This document shows, in pieces, positions 47,809 through 59,289 of a stretch of 64,000 nucleotides of DNA (the stretch's first letter is position 1; the number at the start of each line of letters is the position of its first letter). This stretch comes from Talaromyces rugulosus. Taxonomy: Eukaryota > Ascomycota > Eurotiomycetes > Eurotiales > Trichocomaceae. The position numbers were made by a program, and so were the translations under genes. The notes under the pieces were generated by a model that saw only the letters and a list, made by a program, of their open reading frames with translations, was not told the origin of the DNA and ran no database searches. Location: the NCBI RefSeq assembly GCF_013368755.1, contig NC_049563.1, positions 4,278,001 to 4,342,000 of the forward strand, given 5' to 3'.

Positions 47809-48847
47809 CTAGGGATCTATGCGGGTGTATAACAGGCTGTGCTCAGTTCGAACGTGTGTAGCTAAATAATGCGCCCAGCATGAATAGACAGATCACAGAC
47901 AGATTTCCTGATCACTTTCTAGAAAGGTAGCTTATTCGGTCAACTAAATGGTTAAAAGTAATTATTAACAGCTACTTGATTTAGCGCTGCCGAATGCTAG
48001 GGATATCAATAATGGGCCGGACAATTTACGCGTTTACTATTCAGACCTAGCAATACCGTGCTGTCCGAGTAGGCTAGGAGACGGCAAATTACGGGTCGTG
48101 ACAATAATGTTGCTGTTCCCTATCCACGTAGCGCTGGTAAAATACCGTGCTTAGCATACTGTCTGAATAGAGCGCGTTATTTACGTTACAGCTATTGAAA
48201 TGTTACCATCATTCGGAGGAGAGCACAGCATCATTCGTCAATTGTCTCCGAACCGTAGAGAAATGCTGACCAATAAACGGTTTGGAGCCCATCCATCCTC
48301 CATGAAGGAATAACAGACCCTTCCCATTCATCTTCATACGACCATGGTTTAGTTGCAAGCGACATAACAACCGAATCGATCCTGATCTGCCGCCTTTTGT
48401 TGTGATATGCGTAAACTTGCCGAATCAATGTACGAGCTCGGCATCTATAGCTTCTAGCGTAAACTGATACTACAGAATGTTGAAAAAAATAGGCAGTGCT
48501 GCTTACTGGTATGGACTTGTCGACGGCTTTGAGTGAAGACAATGCACGTAGATCACACTCCCTTTGGCACAATTAAGTATACTGTAGCTATGATTGTGAA
48601 GGACGGAACTGGCTGTTTCGAGCTGGGCTGAGCTAATAGTCTTGAATAGTTAGGGGACCAAACAATTTTTTCTGGTTTCTGACTGAACATAAACATCCCA
48701 TATAGACAAAAGAACAATAGACATTTCTGGTTGCGTAAAAATGACTGCTTCCCTTCGGGTTGCGGTGAGGTGAGTTTTCTAAGCCATTATTGTACTCCCT
48801 GTACGAAGTGCGAGCCAGAGAATCGAACGATACCAGGATAAGTCATT
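47809..48847. other. Intergenic stretch with candidate MFS promoter and a short inverted repeat
   Basis: It lies between the MFS start and the polyketide synthase stop. TTCGGAGG is at 48212-48219 and TTCGGAGA, on the reverse strand, at about 48244-48251. The small inverted repeat is listed separately. No gene seen. Confidence 0.5.
48037..48170. repeat. Small MITE-like inverted repeat
   Basis: CTATTCAGAC at 48037-48046 is exactly inverted as GTCTGAATAG at 48161-48170, 114 bp apart. An 11-nt direct repeat AATACCGTGCT occurs twice inside (about 48051 and 48141). No clear target-site duplication is seen. Confidence 0.4.
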
Positions 48848-51800
48848 CTAACTCTCTGTAGCTTCTTGCACGTTTACGAAACTGCTTGTGGTGGCAACTT
48901 TAATCGCGTTCGTTCTGATACTTCTGGACCCAATAATCTCCAACACCGCAATATCGGAGGCGACTTCTGCACCCAACCACGAGCGGAATTCGACGGCCAC
49001 CAACGAGTCGACCCCATAGCTGCTGAAAGTCTTCTTGTCATCAATATCCTCCGCATGTGTCGAGATGAGATTTGAAAGCTTTTGCTTGATGGCTTCTATG
49101 ATTAGTTCGGTTGCGGCGGCAATGGAACTGCAGGCAGAGAGTTTACTCGCGAGACTTGCTCCGTGCTCGTTGTCGCTTGTAGCAGTGTCACCAATTGCGT
49201 TGTATTCTTCGAGAATGCTTGAAAACAATGCATGATCTAGATATGCAGGCTTGGCCATTCCTTTGCGACGAATCGCAGCTGCATTGTCCATGCCGACGAT
49301 GATCTGGCTTCTGTCTATCATAATGCGACCGCTAACGTCATTTTCCTTCTCGATGACTGAGTTGGCAGGATTGCAGGCATATTGCAAGACTGTGAAAATG
49401 TCTTCTTCTTTCAATTGTTGAATGGCGGCTCCTCTCAAAAGTGAATCGATGTTAGAGTGTTCAGCAATCCAACCCACTCCAGATATTGCACTGAGATCCA
49501 GACTTGTTGCTCGCAACCCTTGAGAGACTCGGTAACGAGCAAGCTCATCTTGGAATGTATTACCGGCTGCGTAATTAGCTTGTCCGTGGTTGCCAACGAC
49601 GCCGGTGATTGAAGAGAGCATGACAAAGAAGTCAAGGTCATGTGGCAGCAAATTATGCAAATTCCAGGACCCATTTACCTTGGGGCGAATTGCCGCTATC
49701 CATTCTTCGTGATTCATGTTTAGGATGGATTTATCCTGTAAATGACGAATCAGTCAGCTGTTCCTGGCAAATTTGGAAAGTCAAGTTTTGTGGAAACATA
49801 CTCTCAATACCATCGCACTTTGAATGCATCCATTAACTTGTGGCATGTCTTTACAGGAATCAAGGAGCCGGCGCAAATCGTTTTCATCGGCGATATCACA
49901 GGCGTCGGCTACTACTCTGCATCCGCCATGCCTGAGCCGCTCCACGAAATTTCTTGTTTCCGGTGACTGTACACCTGATCTAGAAACAAGAATGAGGTTT
50001 CTTGCTCCGTGTGAGACCATCCATTGAGCGATAACCTTCCCAACTCCTCGTAAACCTCCCGAGATGATATAAGATACATCTCGTCGAAAAGAGAAAGGCT
50101 TAGGGGCCTCCGTTGCAGTCTGGAAAGAAGGTACGTTTAATATCATGCAGGCATGGGATATATGAAGGCATGTTGAATACTTACTGGGACCATATCACTG
50201 CTTGAAGCCGCAAGGACTATCTTTCCCATCATGTTTCCTGCCTGCAGTTTGCGGAAGGCTGGTAACATGTCCGAGAAGCTGTATACTTCCATTACAGGGG
50301 GAAGTTTAACAATTCCCTTCTCATGCATGTCGATGGCTTCTTCTAGGAGCTTGCCTGAATAGGTCTCACGATACTTGAATAGTGTCAGTATATCCACGGA
50401 GAAGAATGCGATGCTCTTTTTAAGGGCTTTCATATGCAGGCGGCCGTTGGAATAAATATCTTTCTTGCCAAGTTCAACGAATCTGCCGAGTGGTGCCACA
50501 CAATCTAATGACCTGCGTAATGCTTCACCCGCTAGAGAATTAAGAACCACATCGACTCCCCGGCCACCAGTAGCTTCCATGATTAGAGTGTCAAAATCCA
50601 ATGTTCGACTTGAGAATATATGACTCGCTGGAATGCCGTAGTTCTCAACAATATGCTGCCTTTTTTCTTCGGTTGACACTGTGGTAAATACTTCAGCACC
50701 GACCATTTTTGCGTATTGAATCGCAGCTTGGCCGGTTCCTCCAGCACCACTATGAATAAGAACTTTTTCACCAGAAGTGAGATGTGCCAGTTCACGGAGA
50801 GAATAGATAGCCGTAATGAGATTCATGGGGATGGCGGCTGCTGCTTCAAATGACATGTCGTCGGGAATCTTCGTTACTAGCGCATGATGTACCTTGCAAG
50901 ATGATCTCATATAACCTCTTTCTCTGCTCCAAACACCAGCAACCCTGTCACCAACCTTGATTCCTGTCACACCAGAGCCAATTTCAGTGATCCAACCTGC
51001 CCCTTCGATGCCATAGACATCCTCGGCCTGTTCGCCGAGGCCGACAACAACGTCTCGGAAATTTAAACCGGCTGCAGCGACCTTCACTTCAACTTCATCG
51101 GGTGCAAGAGGCTTGGTAGCGTCTATGTCGTCCACAAAATGGAGCGTTTCCAGTCGCCCTGGAGTTTGAGCTTTAAGCTTCAAACCACGCTTCGCATTAC
51201 CTCTAAATGGAGCTAGAGTTATTTGGCTACCAGGAAATGTGTGTTTTTGGCGGAAGTCATTAACTTCCTCAAACTCGGATACCCGATTTGACCATATTGT
51301 ACCACTGCGAAGTTCGTAGTCGGCATTACGGAGAGCTCTACCACTGGAGAAGTGATAGTTAAATACTCTTTCCGCGTGCGTACTATCGAGCTCATCATTT
51401 GCGGTCCGCACAATGTTCAGAATTGTGAAGTCGGTATCTGGACCCCCTTTCTCCCACCTTGCCGTTCTCAAAAGTCCGCTAGCAATGGCCCATTGTGGCC
51501 TAGAAGAGTCTGAAGAAACCCAGAAAATACGAGGAGACACCGTGACAATGTACTTCAAGTTGTCGAACGTCTTCTCATCCGGCTCAGTCAAAGACGCGGT
51601 TTCTCCGTCAGATAACACAATGCAAGTGAGACCAGATAGATCGAATTGCTTGATACTGTCCAGTGCCGTTATCTCGCAGTGATCCGTACCTGCTTCTTCA
51701 GTGAAAACTTTGGCAAGCAGCTGGCAGAACCTAGACTGATTGGTCTCCGAGATTCTGACAACGAGCAGTCTCGTAGCCATTTTCGTCAATTCCAGATCAG

Positions 51801-54800
51801 TGGATTGTACGAGGTTCACAACTGGTTCCCACGCGATTTTGTGACAAGGCTCTAGGGCAGAGGATAACTGACGACCGGGAACAGTATGATATTTCAGACC
51901 TTTAATATGCAGTTGTCGTTCAGAGTTATGTTCGTCGAAGCCAATGATATCATTTCTCAAGCCATGCCAGAAATCGTTGTACTGATGCATGCACAATTTA
52001 AGCGCGTCACCTGCACGGCTACTAATGTTTGAAGAGATCCATACTTCGTCGAACCAGCCTGGGATTGTGGGTGATGGAACAATGCCATTTCCGAGCCTGG
52101 CCAAGATTGTCGGCAACCCCATGTGAATTACCGAGTCTAACGCAACAGTATGGTATGTATGGGGATATACATATCCTGCGGCAGTTACTGAAGTCAAGTC
52201 TGGATTTCGCACCACTCCAAGCACATCATAGCAATCCGGCCCTTCACTTATTGAAATGTCGCTCAAGTTCTTATACCGCGCTTTGAAGTCAAAACCGGCT
52301 GATCTGAACATGCCGTAGACCCAATCCGAATCCATGCGTGTTTTGGAATTCTCCGTTACCTGAGCTAAAAGTCGTTTCGCTGAGGTGTCCTCTGCGTGCA
52401 TTTTATCCTCCTTGTCGATACTCCTGTTAGACTGCTCATATTCGATAGATATCAAACCCTTCGCATGCACACGCCATGTGTTCGATTCTTGATCGTGTGA
52501 CGTGATGGTAAATTCTCTCCAAATCTTAGAGACAGTCTCACTACTTTCCGGCATCCATTGCATACTCATCACTACCTCAACGCCTTCGTCCGTTTCAGGA
52601 ATGATCAATGTTGATTTGAGTGCTACGTCGCGAAGACGGAATCCTGTCACTTTGAGACCTGGGTCTGCAAGTTGCTTCGCACCTTCGATTGCCATGACCA
52701 CCCATCCCGCACCAGCACATACAATTTGCCCAGTGATCTTGTGCTCCATAATCCACGGAATCTCTTTGACACGGAAAAATTGTCTCCATTTAGGATGCTC
52801 GAAGTCCCAATCAGGCACCGGTGCTCCTATGAGATCCATGCGAGGAAATTGACGGTAGCGATAATTAGAGCTCAAGCGACTCTCAAGCAAAAAATTTGAC
52901 TCATGGTTGAACTTGTACTGAGGAAGATCAGAGAGCATACGTGTCGAATTCGGCTCGATTTCGTTTACCACGTCTAGACAGATATGATATCCTCTACACC
53001 ACAGAGCACCAGCTGTTTCAATGATTGGCCCCGCGCTCGGGTTTCTTCGTTTGACCGTTGCATGATAGGAACTTTCAGCGGATAGAGTATCCTGAAGGGT
53101 TTCATTGACGGCGCTTTGCATGGTAGAATGTGGGCCAATTTCAATCAAATCATCGAAAGCGATGCCACTTTCGTTACACATTTTTAAGAGGGCAGATGTG
53201 AACCGTACGGGAGACACCAGGTTGTTGGTCCAATAGGATGGCAGTTCCAACTGCTTGGAAGAAACAGTTGAACAGGTGACGGTCGAGATCATCTCAACGT
53301 CAGACCATCCTGTGAGTTTGTCCTCGCCATGAAGATTGCCAAGGAGACTAGTATACTCCTCTGCTCCGGCAACCATGTGAGAGGAATGGTAGGCATTAGA
53401 TACGTTCAACTTTCGAGCAAAAATCTTTTCTTCGTCCAAGGTGGCCTTGAGAGCATCAATGGCACCCACATCTCCGGAAATGGTCTGATTTGATGGCGAG
53501 TTGTAACATGCGATAGTTAACTTTCCAGCATTTTCATAGTCTTTTATGTATTCTTTGGCTCTCTCAGGTGATAGTGCCACAGCTAGCATCCCACCGTCTT
53601 GGCCAGACAATTTTGCGGCCACGACACCTCGGAAATAAGCTGTCTTCCAGGCTGCCTTTCTTCCAATTTTACCAGATGCATAGGCAGCGGCCACCTCACC
53701 CGATGAATGTCCGATAACACATCGTGGCTTGATACCCCAGCTGTAAATCAGGTCCACTACCGCGACTTGAAGGACTGTAACCAAAGGGAGATTGAGAGCC
53801 AAGTCGTCTCGATCCAGTGTTACTCGATAATCCAACAACTCTGTATCATAATCGTTAGTAGATCTCATCTATAAAGATTAGGAAAGGCAGAGTTAACCAG
53901 TCAAATTCCACGAAGATCCTAACTCGGTAAAGTACGCAGCAGCGTCCTCAATGCTCCTTCTATATGTAGTGAACTGACTGAGAGCTCCGACCATACCGTC
54001 CCACTGGGCTCCTTGTCCAGTGAAGATAAGCGCTAAGTTAGGCGGTTGCTTCTTTGTGGGTAACGCAGCGAGAGACGACATATTTTCCAGAAATTCTTCG
54101 AGGCTGCCAGCAGCAATATAGCTCCGCCAATCAAACTTGGACCGGTGGTGACTCAAAGTAAAAGCCAGCCGGCTAAAGCACCCAGGGTCTTGCGACTTCT
54201 GGAGCAAAGTGTTCTGTAGCCATTCTCGGTAATTCTCCGCAGTTCTTGAAAGGCCCTTTTTATCGAAAGTGGAGAAGACAAATAGGCGCTTCTTAGTGGA
54301 ATAATTCGCTTCAAAAGTACTTGGCTTTTTCTCACTTGAAATTTCGTTTGATTGATTGTCTGAATGGCCGTTCGATTGAGTAAACATGTGGTCACTTTTT
54401 TGAGGCTTCATGTGGCCGTTCAGCCCATTTCTCATTTGAACTAAGCCGTTCTCATCGTCTATACTTTGATTTCCTTCTAAACGTACTGTTTGATGAATTG
54501 CATGGAGATTGTGTTCGGTAATATAAGACAACGTGTCATCAATCACTGCATGTGCATTTGCACCTCCGAATCCAAAAGAGTTTATTGATGCTCGACGAAT
54601 ACCATTAGACGGCCACTTCATTGTCTGAAGAGGAAATCGAATGTTTAGTTTCTCGACGTTAATATCTGGATTGGCTTTGATGAAGTTATGATTCCTCGGT
54701 ATTATTCCCGTCTCCAGCATTTTAACCACCTTGATAACGCTAAGGATTCCTGCTGCACCTTCGGTGTGACCCAGTATCGTCTTTACTGCACCGATAATAA

Positions 54801-55995
54801 GAGGCGCATCTCTCTTTGCGGTTTCAAAAGCACTGGATAAGGCCTTGACTTCAGTTGCATCACCTGCTTTCGTTCCGGTACCATGAGCTTCAACAAAGCT
54901 TGTGAGAGCGGGATCCAACCCTGCTTTATTATATGTAGAGTGGATGAGAGCTTCCTGTGCGTCGGATGAGGGATTGAAAATTCCAGGCGTCCTTCCATTT
55001 GAGCTTGCACTAGATGCTCGAATGACAGCTCTTATAGTATTCCCGTCGCGGACCGCATCTGAAAGTCGTTTCAAGAGTACTGTACCCACGCCCTCACCCC
55101 GTGCATAGCCGTTTGCCCTTGAATCAAAGGTGTAGCAATATCCATCCGAACCTATAGCGCCTAACTTGTCCAGTCCCATAAACTGAGATGGATGGTCGAT
55201 TAAGGTGATTCCACTGACGACTGCCTATATTTTCTTCGCACTTAGTACGCTGCACTTTTTACAACGAAGTGTGAAAGTCGAGGGTTTACGTACCATTTCA
55301 GAGTCATGTAAAAGTAGATCCTGGCACCCAGTATACAGAGCCACAAGACTACTGGAGCAGGCGGTGTCAACGACATAGCTGGCGCCTTTGAAATCGTAAA
55401 ACCAACTGACACGATTTGCCCGAATTGATCTTTCCACTCCAGTTTCTTTATATGTAGGCGCCAATTCCATATCTGAGTTACACATAGCGGCAAAGTCTTC
55501 TCCGCATTGGCCGACGAAAACCGATGTGTTGGTCCCAATCGCCTGTTCTAGTGGGATACCCGCTGGTCCAAGGTAAGCAATTATCACAATCCAAACCATA
55601 TTCAAGTAAGCCGTCCCGGTACTTACAATTCTCTAGGGCATGATATGTAGACTCTAGCAGCATCCGCTGTTGTGGATCCATCGAGAGGACTTCTTTTTTG
55701 GTCAACCCAAAGAAAGCGCTGTCAAATGCTTTAGTGTCATCTTTGATGAAGTAGGCCGATTTTGCATGTATCTGAGAAAGGTCAATAGCTAATTTATTGA
55801 TATTTCAGAGAAAATACATACTGCTCCTTGACGAGATTGATCAGGATGATAATGCTTGTCGTTCAGGAAAGGAGAGGGTGAAGGCCTGCCTTTCAACAAG
55901 ACATCCCACAATTTCTCTGTATCAGTTGCATCTCCAGCGAATTGACTGGACATGCCAATGATGGCGATCGGATCGGATATGGTGGCGGAATTCAT
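48848..55995 (-). CDS. Highly reducing polyketide synthase, KS-AT-DH-ER-KR-ACP, no methyltransferase
   Basis: Iterative type I synthase of 2258 aa. Seven exons were resolved by frame: 55822-55995, 55627-55771, 55294-55562, 53898-55224, 50185-53840, 49802-50119, 48848-49735; total 6777 nt including stop. KS has DTACSSS (Cys175), EAHGTGT and GHTEG. AT has GQGAQW and GHSSGE (Ser684). DH has the catalytic His at about 1005, but the usual HxxxGxxxxP pattern reads HKITGQIVCA, with Ala for Pro. No SAM-binding motif lies between DH and ER. ER has GAGGTGQAAIQYAK. KR has GGLRGVGK and the Tyr of NHGQANYAAGN (about 2018). ACP has GVDSL with the phosphopantetheine Ser about 2207. There is no thioesterase, so another enzyme must release the chain. 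It is divergent from the acyltransferase. Confidence 0.95.
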
Positions 55996-56789
55996 GGTGA
56001 GAATACGAAAAAGGTATATCCGCAACGATAATTTATAAAGGAAAGAGAAGAAGCAAGACAATAAAAATATGGAGATACGGTTCTATTTTGTTGGGGGGCT
56101 TGAGAGCGTGCGAATTGAGTAGCTAGAGAAGAACCTCTCTTCGTGGATTGTGAATATTGTAAGTTCTGATACATTCACAAATTCCCGAAGATGAAGGATG
56201 CAACCTTGAATAGACCCTCGATCGCGTATCTTCAGATAAAATTAGATCTCCAAGGCGCTAAGTTAAGTGATTAATCTTTCCTAATAGATCTTGTTCGGCT
56301 ATTTCATTTGCCGCAATTGATTTTCGGACACATTACGAAAAGCATATGTCCTAAGGTCTTTCCACCTACGAAACACATATGCGATAGAAGTGAGAGGTAT
56401 ATCATCGTTCGGTGGAAGTTACTGCATTAGGATACAAATAGTCTGCGAGGGCTGGTTGCGCTCGGCGCAATTAGCGGATTTTCGGATCACTATACAATGA
56501 TGGTAGTACTGTCATTCGGAGGGACTAGAGTGCTCGTCAGAACCCTGCCCAATTGGCTTAGTGGTGGTCTCGGTGGCATTGGCACGGTTTTCAATAATAG
56601 CGAACGATCCCATTTACATTTTGGGGCTTGCTAGATCGTTTACTACTCGTTCAACACTCCAGCACGCGTATTCCTAGAGTTCAGCTACCAGACCGCAAAT
56701 TAATAAATTAATTAATTGCAAAGATGACACAGCAACGAATTGCAAGCATGTTAACCTTACGCCGAGATGGCACATGTCTGAAATTAACA
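55996..56789. promoter_or_regulatory. Divergent promoter region between synthase and acyltransferase
   Basis: TTCGGAGG is at 56516-56523, with near matches TTCGGTGG at about 56410 and TTTTCGGATC at about 56479. The first exon of the acyltransferase gene may lie at the right end of this stretch. Confidence 0.5.
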
Positions 56790-58146
56790 TCATGTAGGTC
56801 CTTATGAAAAACGCCTCGCCATTCGAGAGGATCTTGGGTACTTCAACTCCGCAACCATAGGGGCGGTATACGAGTTCGACAATGGCGAATTCGACGTGAA
56901 ATTGGCTCGCTCGTACTTTCCAGCCCTGAAAAGCTGCATTGAGACACACCCTCAGATGATGATGGTGATGAAAGGAAAAGATACAAATGAGCCTTTTTGG
57001 GAGGTGGTGCCACATCTCAACCTTGGAGACCATGTATCGATCCTTGCCGAACAAGCCGTGGACAATACAGGCGAATCCGCCGCCATCGAGAAAGTCTTGC
57101 CATCTATCGTCGATCAAAAGTTCACTGATCCGTCCTCACCTCCATGGAAACTATTTGTGCTGCCATTTGCGTTTGCGAGCAAGCCTCGTTGCTTCATCGC
57201 GTACGTCACCTCCCATTCGGTCGCGGACGGTAGATCCGGATACATATTCCATCAAACGTTCCTGGACGCTTTGCAAAAGTCCGCCGGTGTCCAGCTGGAT
57301 GATACCGTTATAAAAGCGTCTCAGGCACCGCTTCCTGAGCCCTTTGACACCCCGGAGAGGCTTCCTATTTCCCCTGAATTTATGAAGTCTTTGGCCAACG
57401 CCAACGTCGTTGATGGTAATACGTGGACTGGTTCCTCCATCTTCCTTGGGCCTGCAGGCTTGCAAACTGGATTGCGAATTATCGAAATTGGGAATGATCA
57501 AGTGAAGGCCGCTCTACACGCCGCACGTACACATGGTACGAAGCTCACAGGCTTGTTCCATCAGCTCGTCGTGAGGGCGTTAAGCAGGGCTATTCCGAGT
57601 GAGAATGGCACAAATTTTGCCTCACAAATTGCAATCGACATGCGAGCCGCGAATGGCTCTCCATCAGCATGGGGCAACTTTGTATCAGGTGTATCTCATT
57701 CTAATCTACGTACAGACTCAACTAAGCCTATCTCTGATGAGACTTGGGCCGACGCCAAAGTCATTTCTGACAAGCTTGCGGAATGCAGCTCGCGACTAGA
57801 GGATCAAATGATCGGTATGATCAGATTTGTCCCGGATCATCGCGCCTCTATGACACAAAAACTGGGTGCATCTCGTGATGCGTCTTTTGCACTGAGTAAC
57901 GTTAACGCGTTTAGTGGCAATACTGAGGGAGGCGCATGCAAAATCTGCAAATTATTGATGACAACATCAGCCGCTGTTCCCAGTGCAACCCTTAGCATTT
58001 GTATTGCCAGCGTTAAGAATGGTAATTTGACCTGTGTCATAACATGGCAGAAGGGCGCCTTAGGATGTCCGTCGGAGAAAGAGGCTGCGCTTCTCGACGA
58101 TATTTGTTATTCCATAAAACATGACTTTGAAAGTTTGGCTGCATAG
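56790..58146 (+). CDS. Alcohol-acyltransferase-like enzyme of the cluster; 5' end unresolved
   Basis: Acyl-transfer enzyme of the AATase/BAHD-like fold. The open frame runs to 58146 and carries YVTSHSVADGRSG, the HxxxDG catalytic motif, then TKLTGLFHQLVVRALS and QIAIDMRAANG, with SAWGNFVSGVS near the DFGWG-type position. Protein-like sequence extends upstream of the first ATG in frame (PYEKRLAIREDLGYFNSATIGAVYEF), and this matches how family members begin, yet no ATG precedes it in that frame. An upstream coding exon joined at the acceptor CATGTAG near 56,790 is therefore likely; a candidate ATG near 56,724 (MTQQRIAS) does not join in phase with any good donor I found. Neighbouring synthases lack thioesterases, so this enzyme could release or join their products. 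Confidence 0.8.
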
Positions 58147-59289
58147 ATATAGTCAATACATGCTTAAGGGTAGCCTAGAAGTATTGTTATACAATCAAGA
58201 ATTTTGATAACATCACAGAAATAAGAAATCAGATGGAGGCGGTTATTCCGATTGCAATCCATAAATTCAACTCGAATTTAGTAATACCATTATTCAACCT
58301 ATGCACCTACTAGAGGTGGTCAACGAACCGCTCTAATTGCGTTCAAAACTGTTAATGCTTCTAGCGATGATGTTTTGCTGCTGTACGTATGTACGGTATC
58401 TTATCCGTTGTTCATGCGAGAAACTTTTCGAGTTCAAGACTCGTGGTTAAGTAGACTAGGGCTCTCTATACACTAATAAATACAACCTGTTTTTACATGT
58501 AACATGAAAAGTGAAAACCTAATGAGCATATCAACCGATTTTCATTCTTTTATGGGTTTCCATATCAATGATAAAATCACAAAATCGAGATTTTTTTCCA
58601 TATAACTTCCCAACCCCTACATTAATCTTTATAAAAATTGAAATATATAGTAAATAAACCGAACTCCGTATAAAATCGAAAATTAGTGTTCGACCGAAAA
58701 CGTTGTTCAGACGATCCGCACCCAAAGCCGGAGCAGCGGCCGGTGCGCCGGTGGCACGATTATCGGTAAAGCGTGAAAATGTAGCTGATACTCGACTGAA
58801 ATCCTTAACCATTCGGATCGGATACCATTCGGACATGCTTGTGGGCCGTTTTAGGGCACCCTTAAATCCTCCGACTCACTTTGTACGCCCCGTAACTTCG
58901 CGGGATATGGGGCTGACACACTCCGATAGGGTTATGAAATTAGCCCTCGTTCCGAACATCGGACCTAATATTCAAAAGATGGGGGATAACTATGTTTATA
59001 CCGTAATATCAAAGTGGCCGAAAATTACAGATACGATCTGAGACGATTATCTTAGTATATCTGTCCACAAGACATTGATTCTTACAGAAGCAATGTGGTT
59101 AACATTTGCAGGGCTCTTTTAATGAACTATTTCGCATCATCACTTGCACAAAGCCTTTCAACAACGCAATCGAGGCATCTCCCGCTGTACCAAGTCTGTC
59201 CCCGGCTGACAATCAGAACGTTGACTTCTCGTTTTATATAATATTGCTCTCTTTGGCCGGTTCATTTAACACTATTATTACCCATCATC
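58147..59289. promoter_or_regulatory. Intergenic stretch with promoter of the second polyketide synthase
   Basis: CCTCCGA at about 58867 and CTCCGA at about 58921 are partial matches to the cluster motif on the reverse strand. The last 50 bp before the ATG include TATATAATA. No gene seen. Confidence 0.45.

Noticed and set aside
53841..53897. Apparent frameshift and stop in the AT domain of the first synthase
   Set aside because: A 57-bp intron with a TACTAAC branch site restores the frame and gives the expected SSWNLTELLDY, so the gene is intact.
56896..56898. GTG as start codon of the acyltransferase
   Set aside because: Family-like protein sequence continues upstream of it in frame, and nuclear fungal genes rarely start at GTG.
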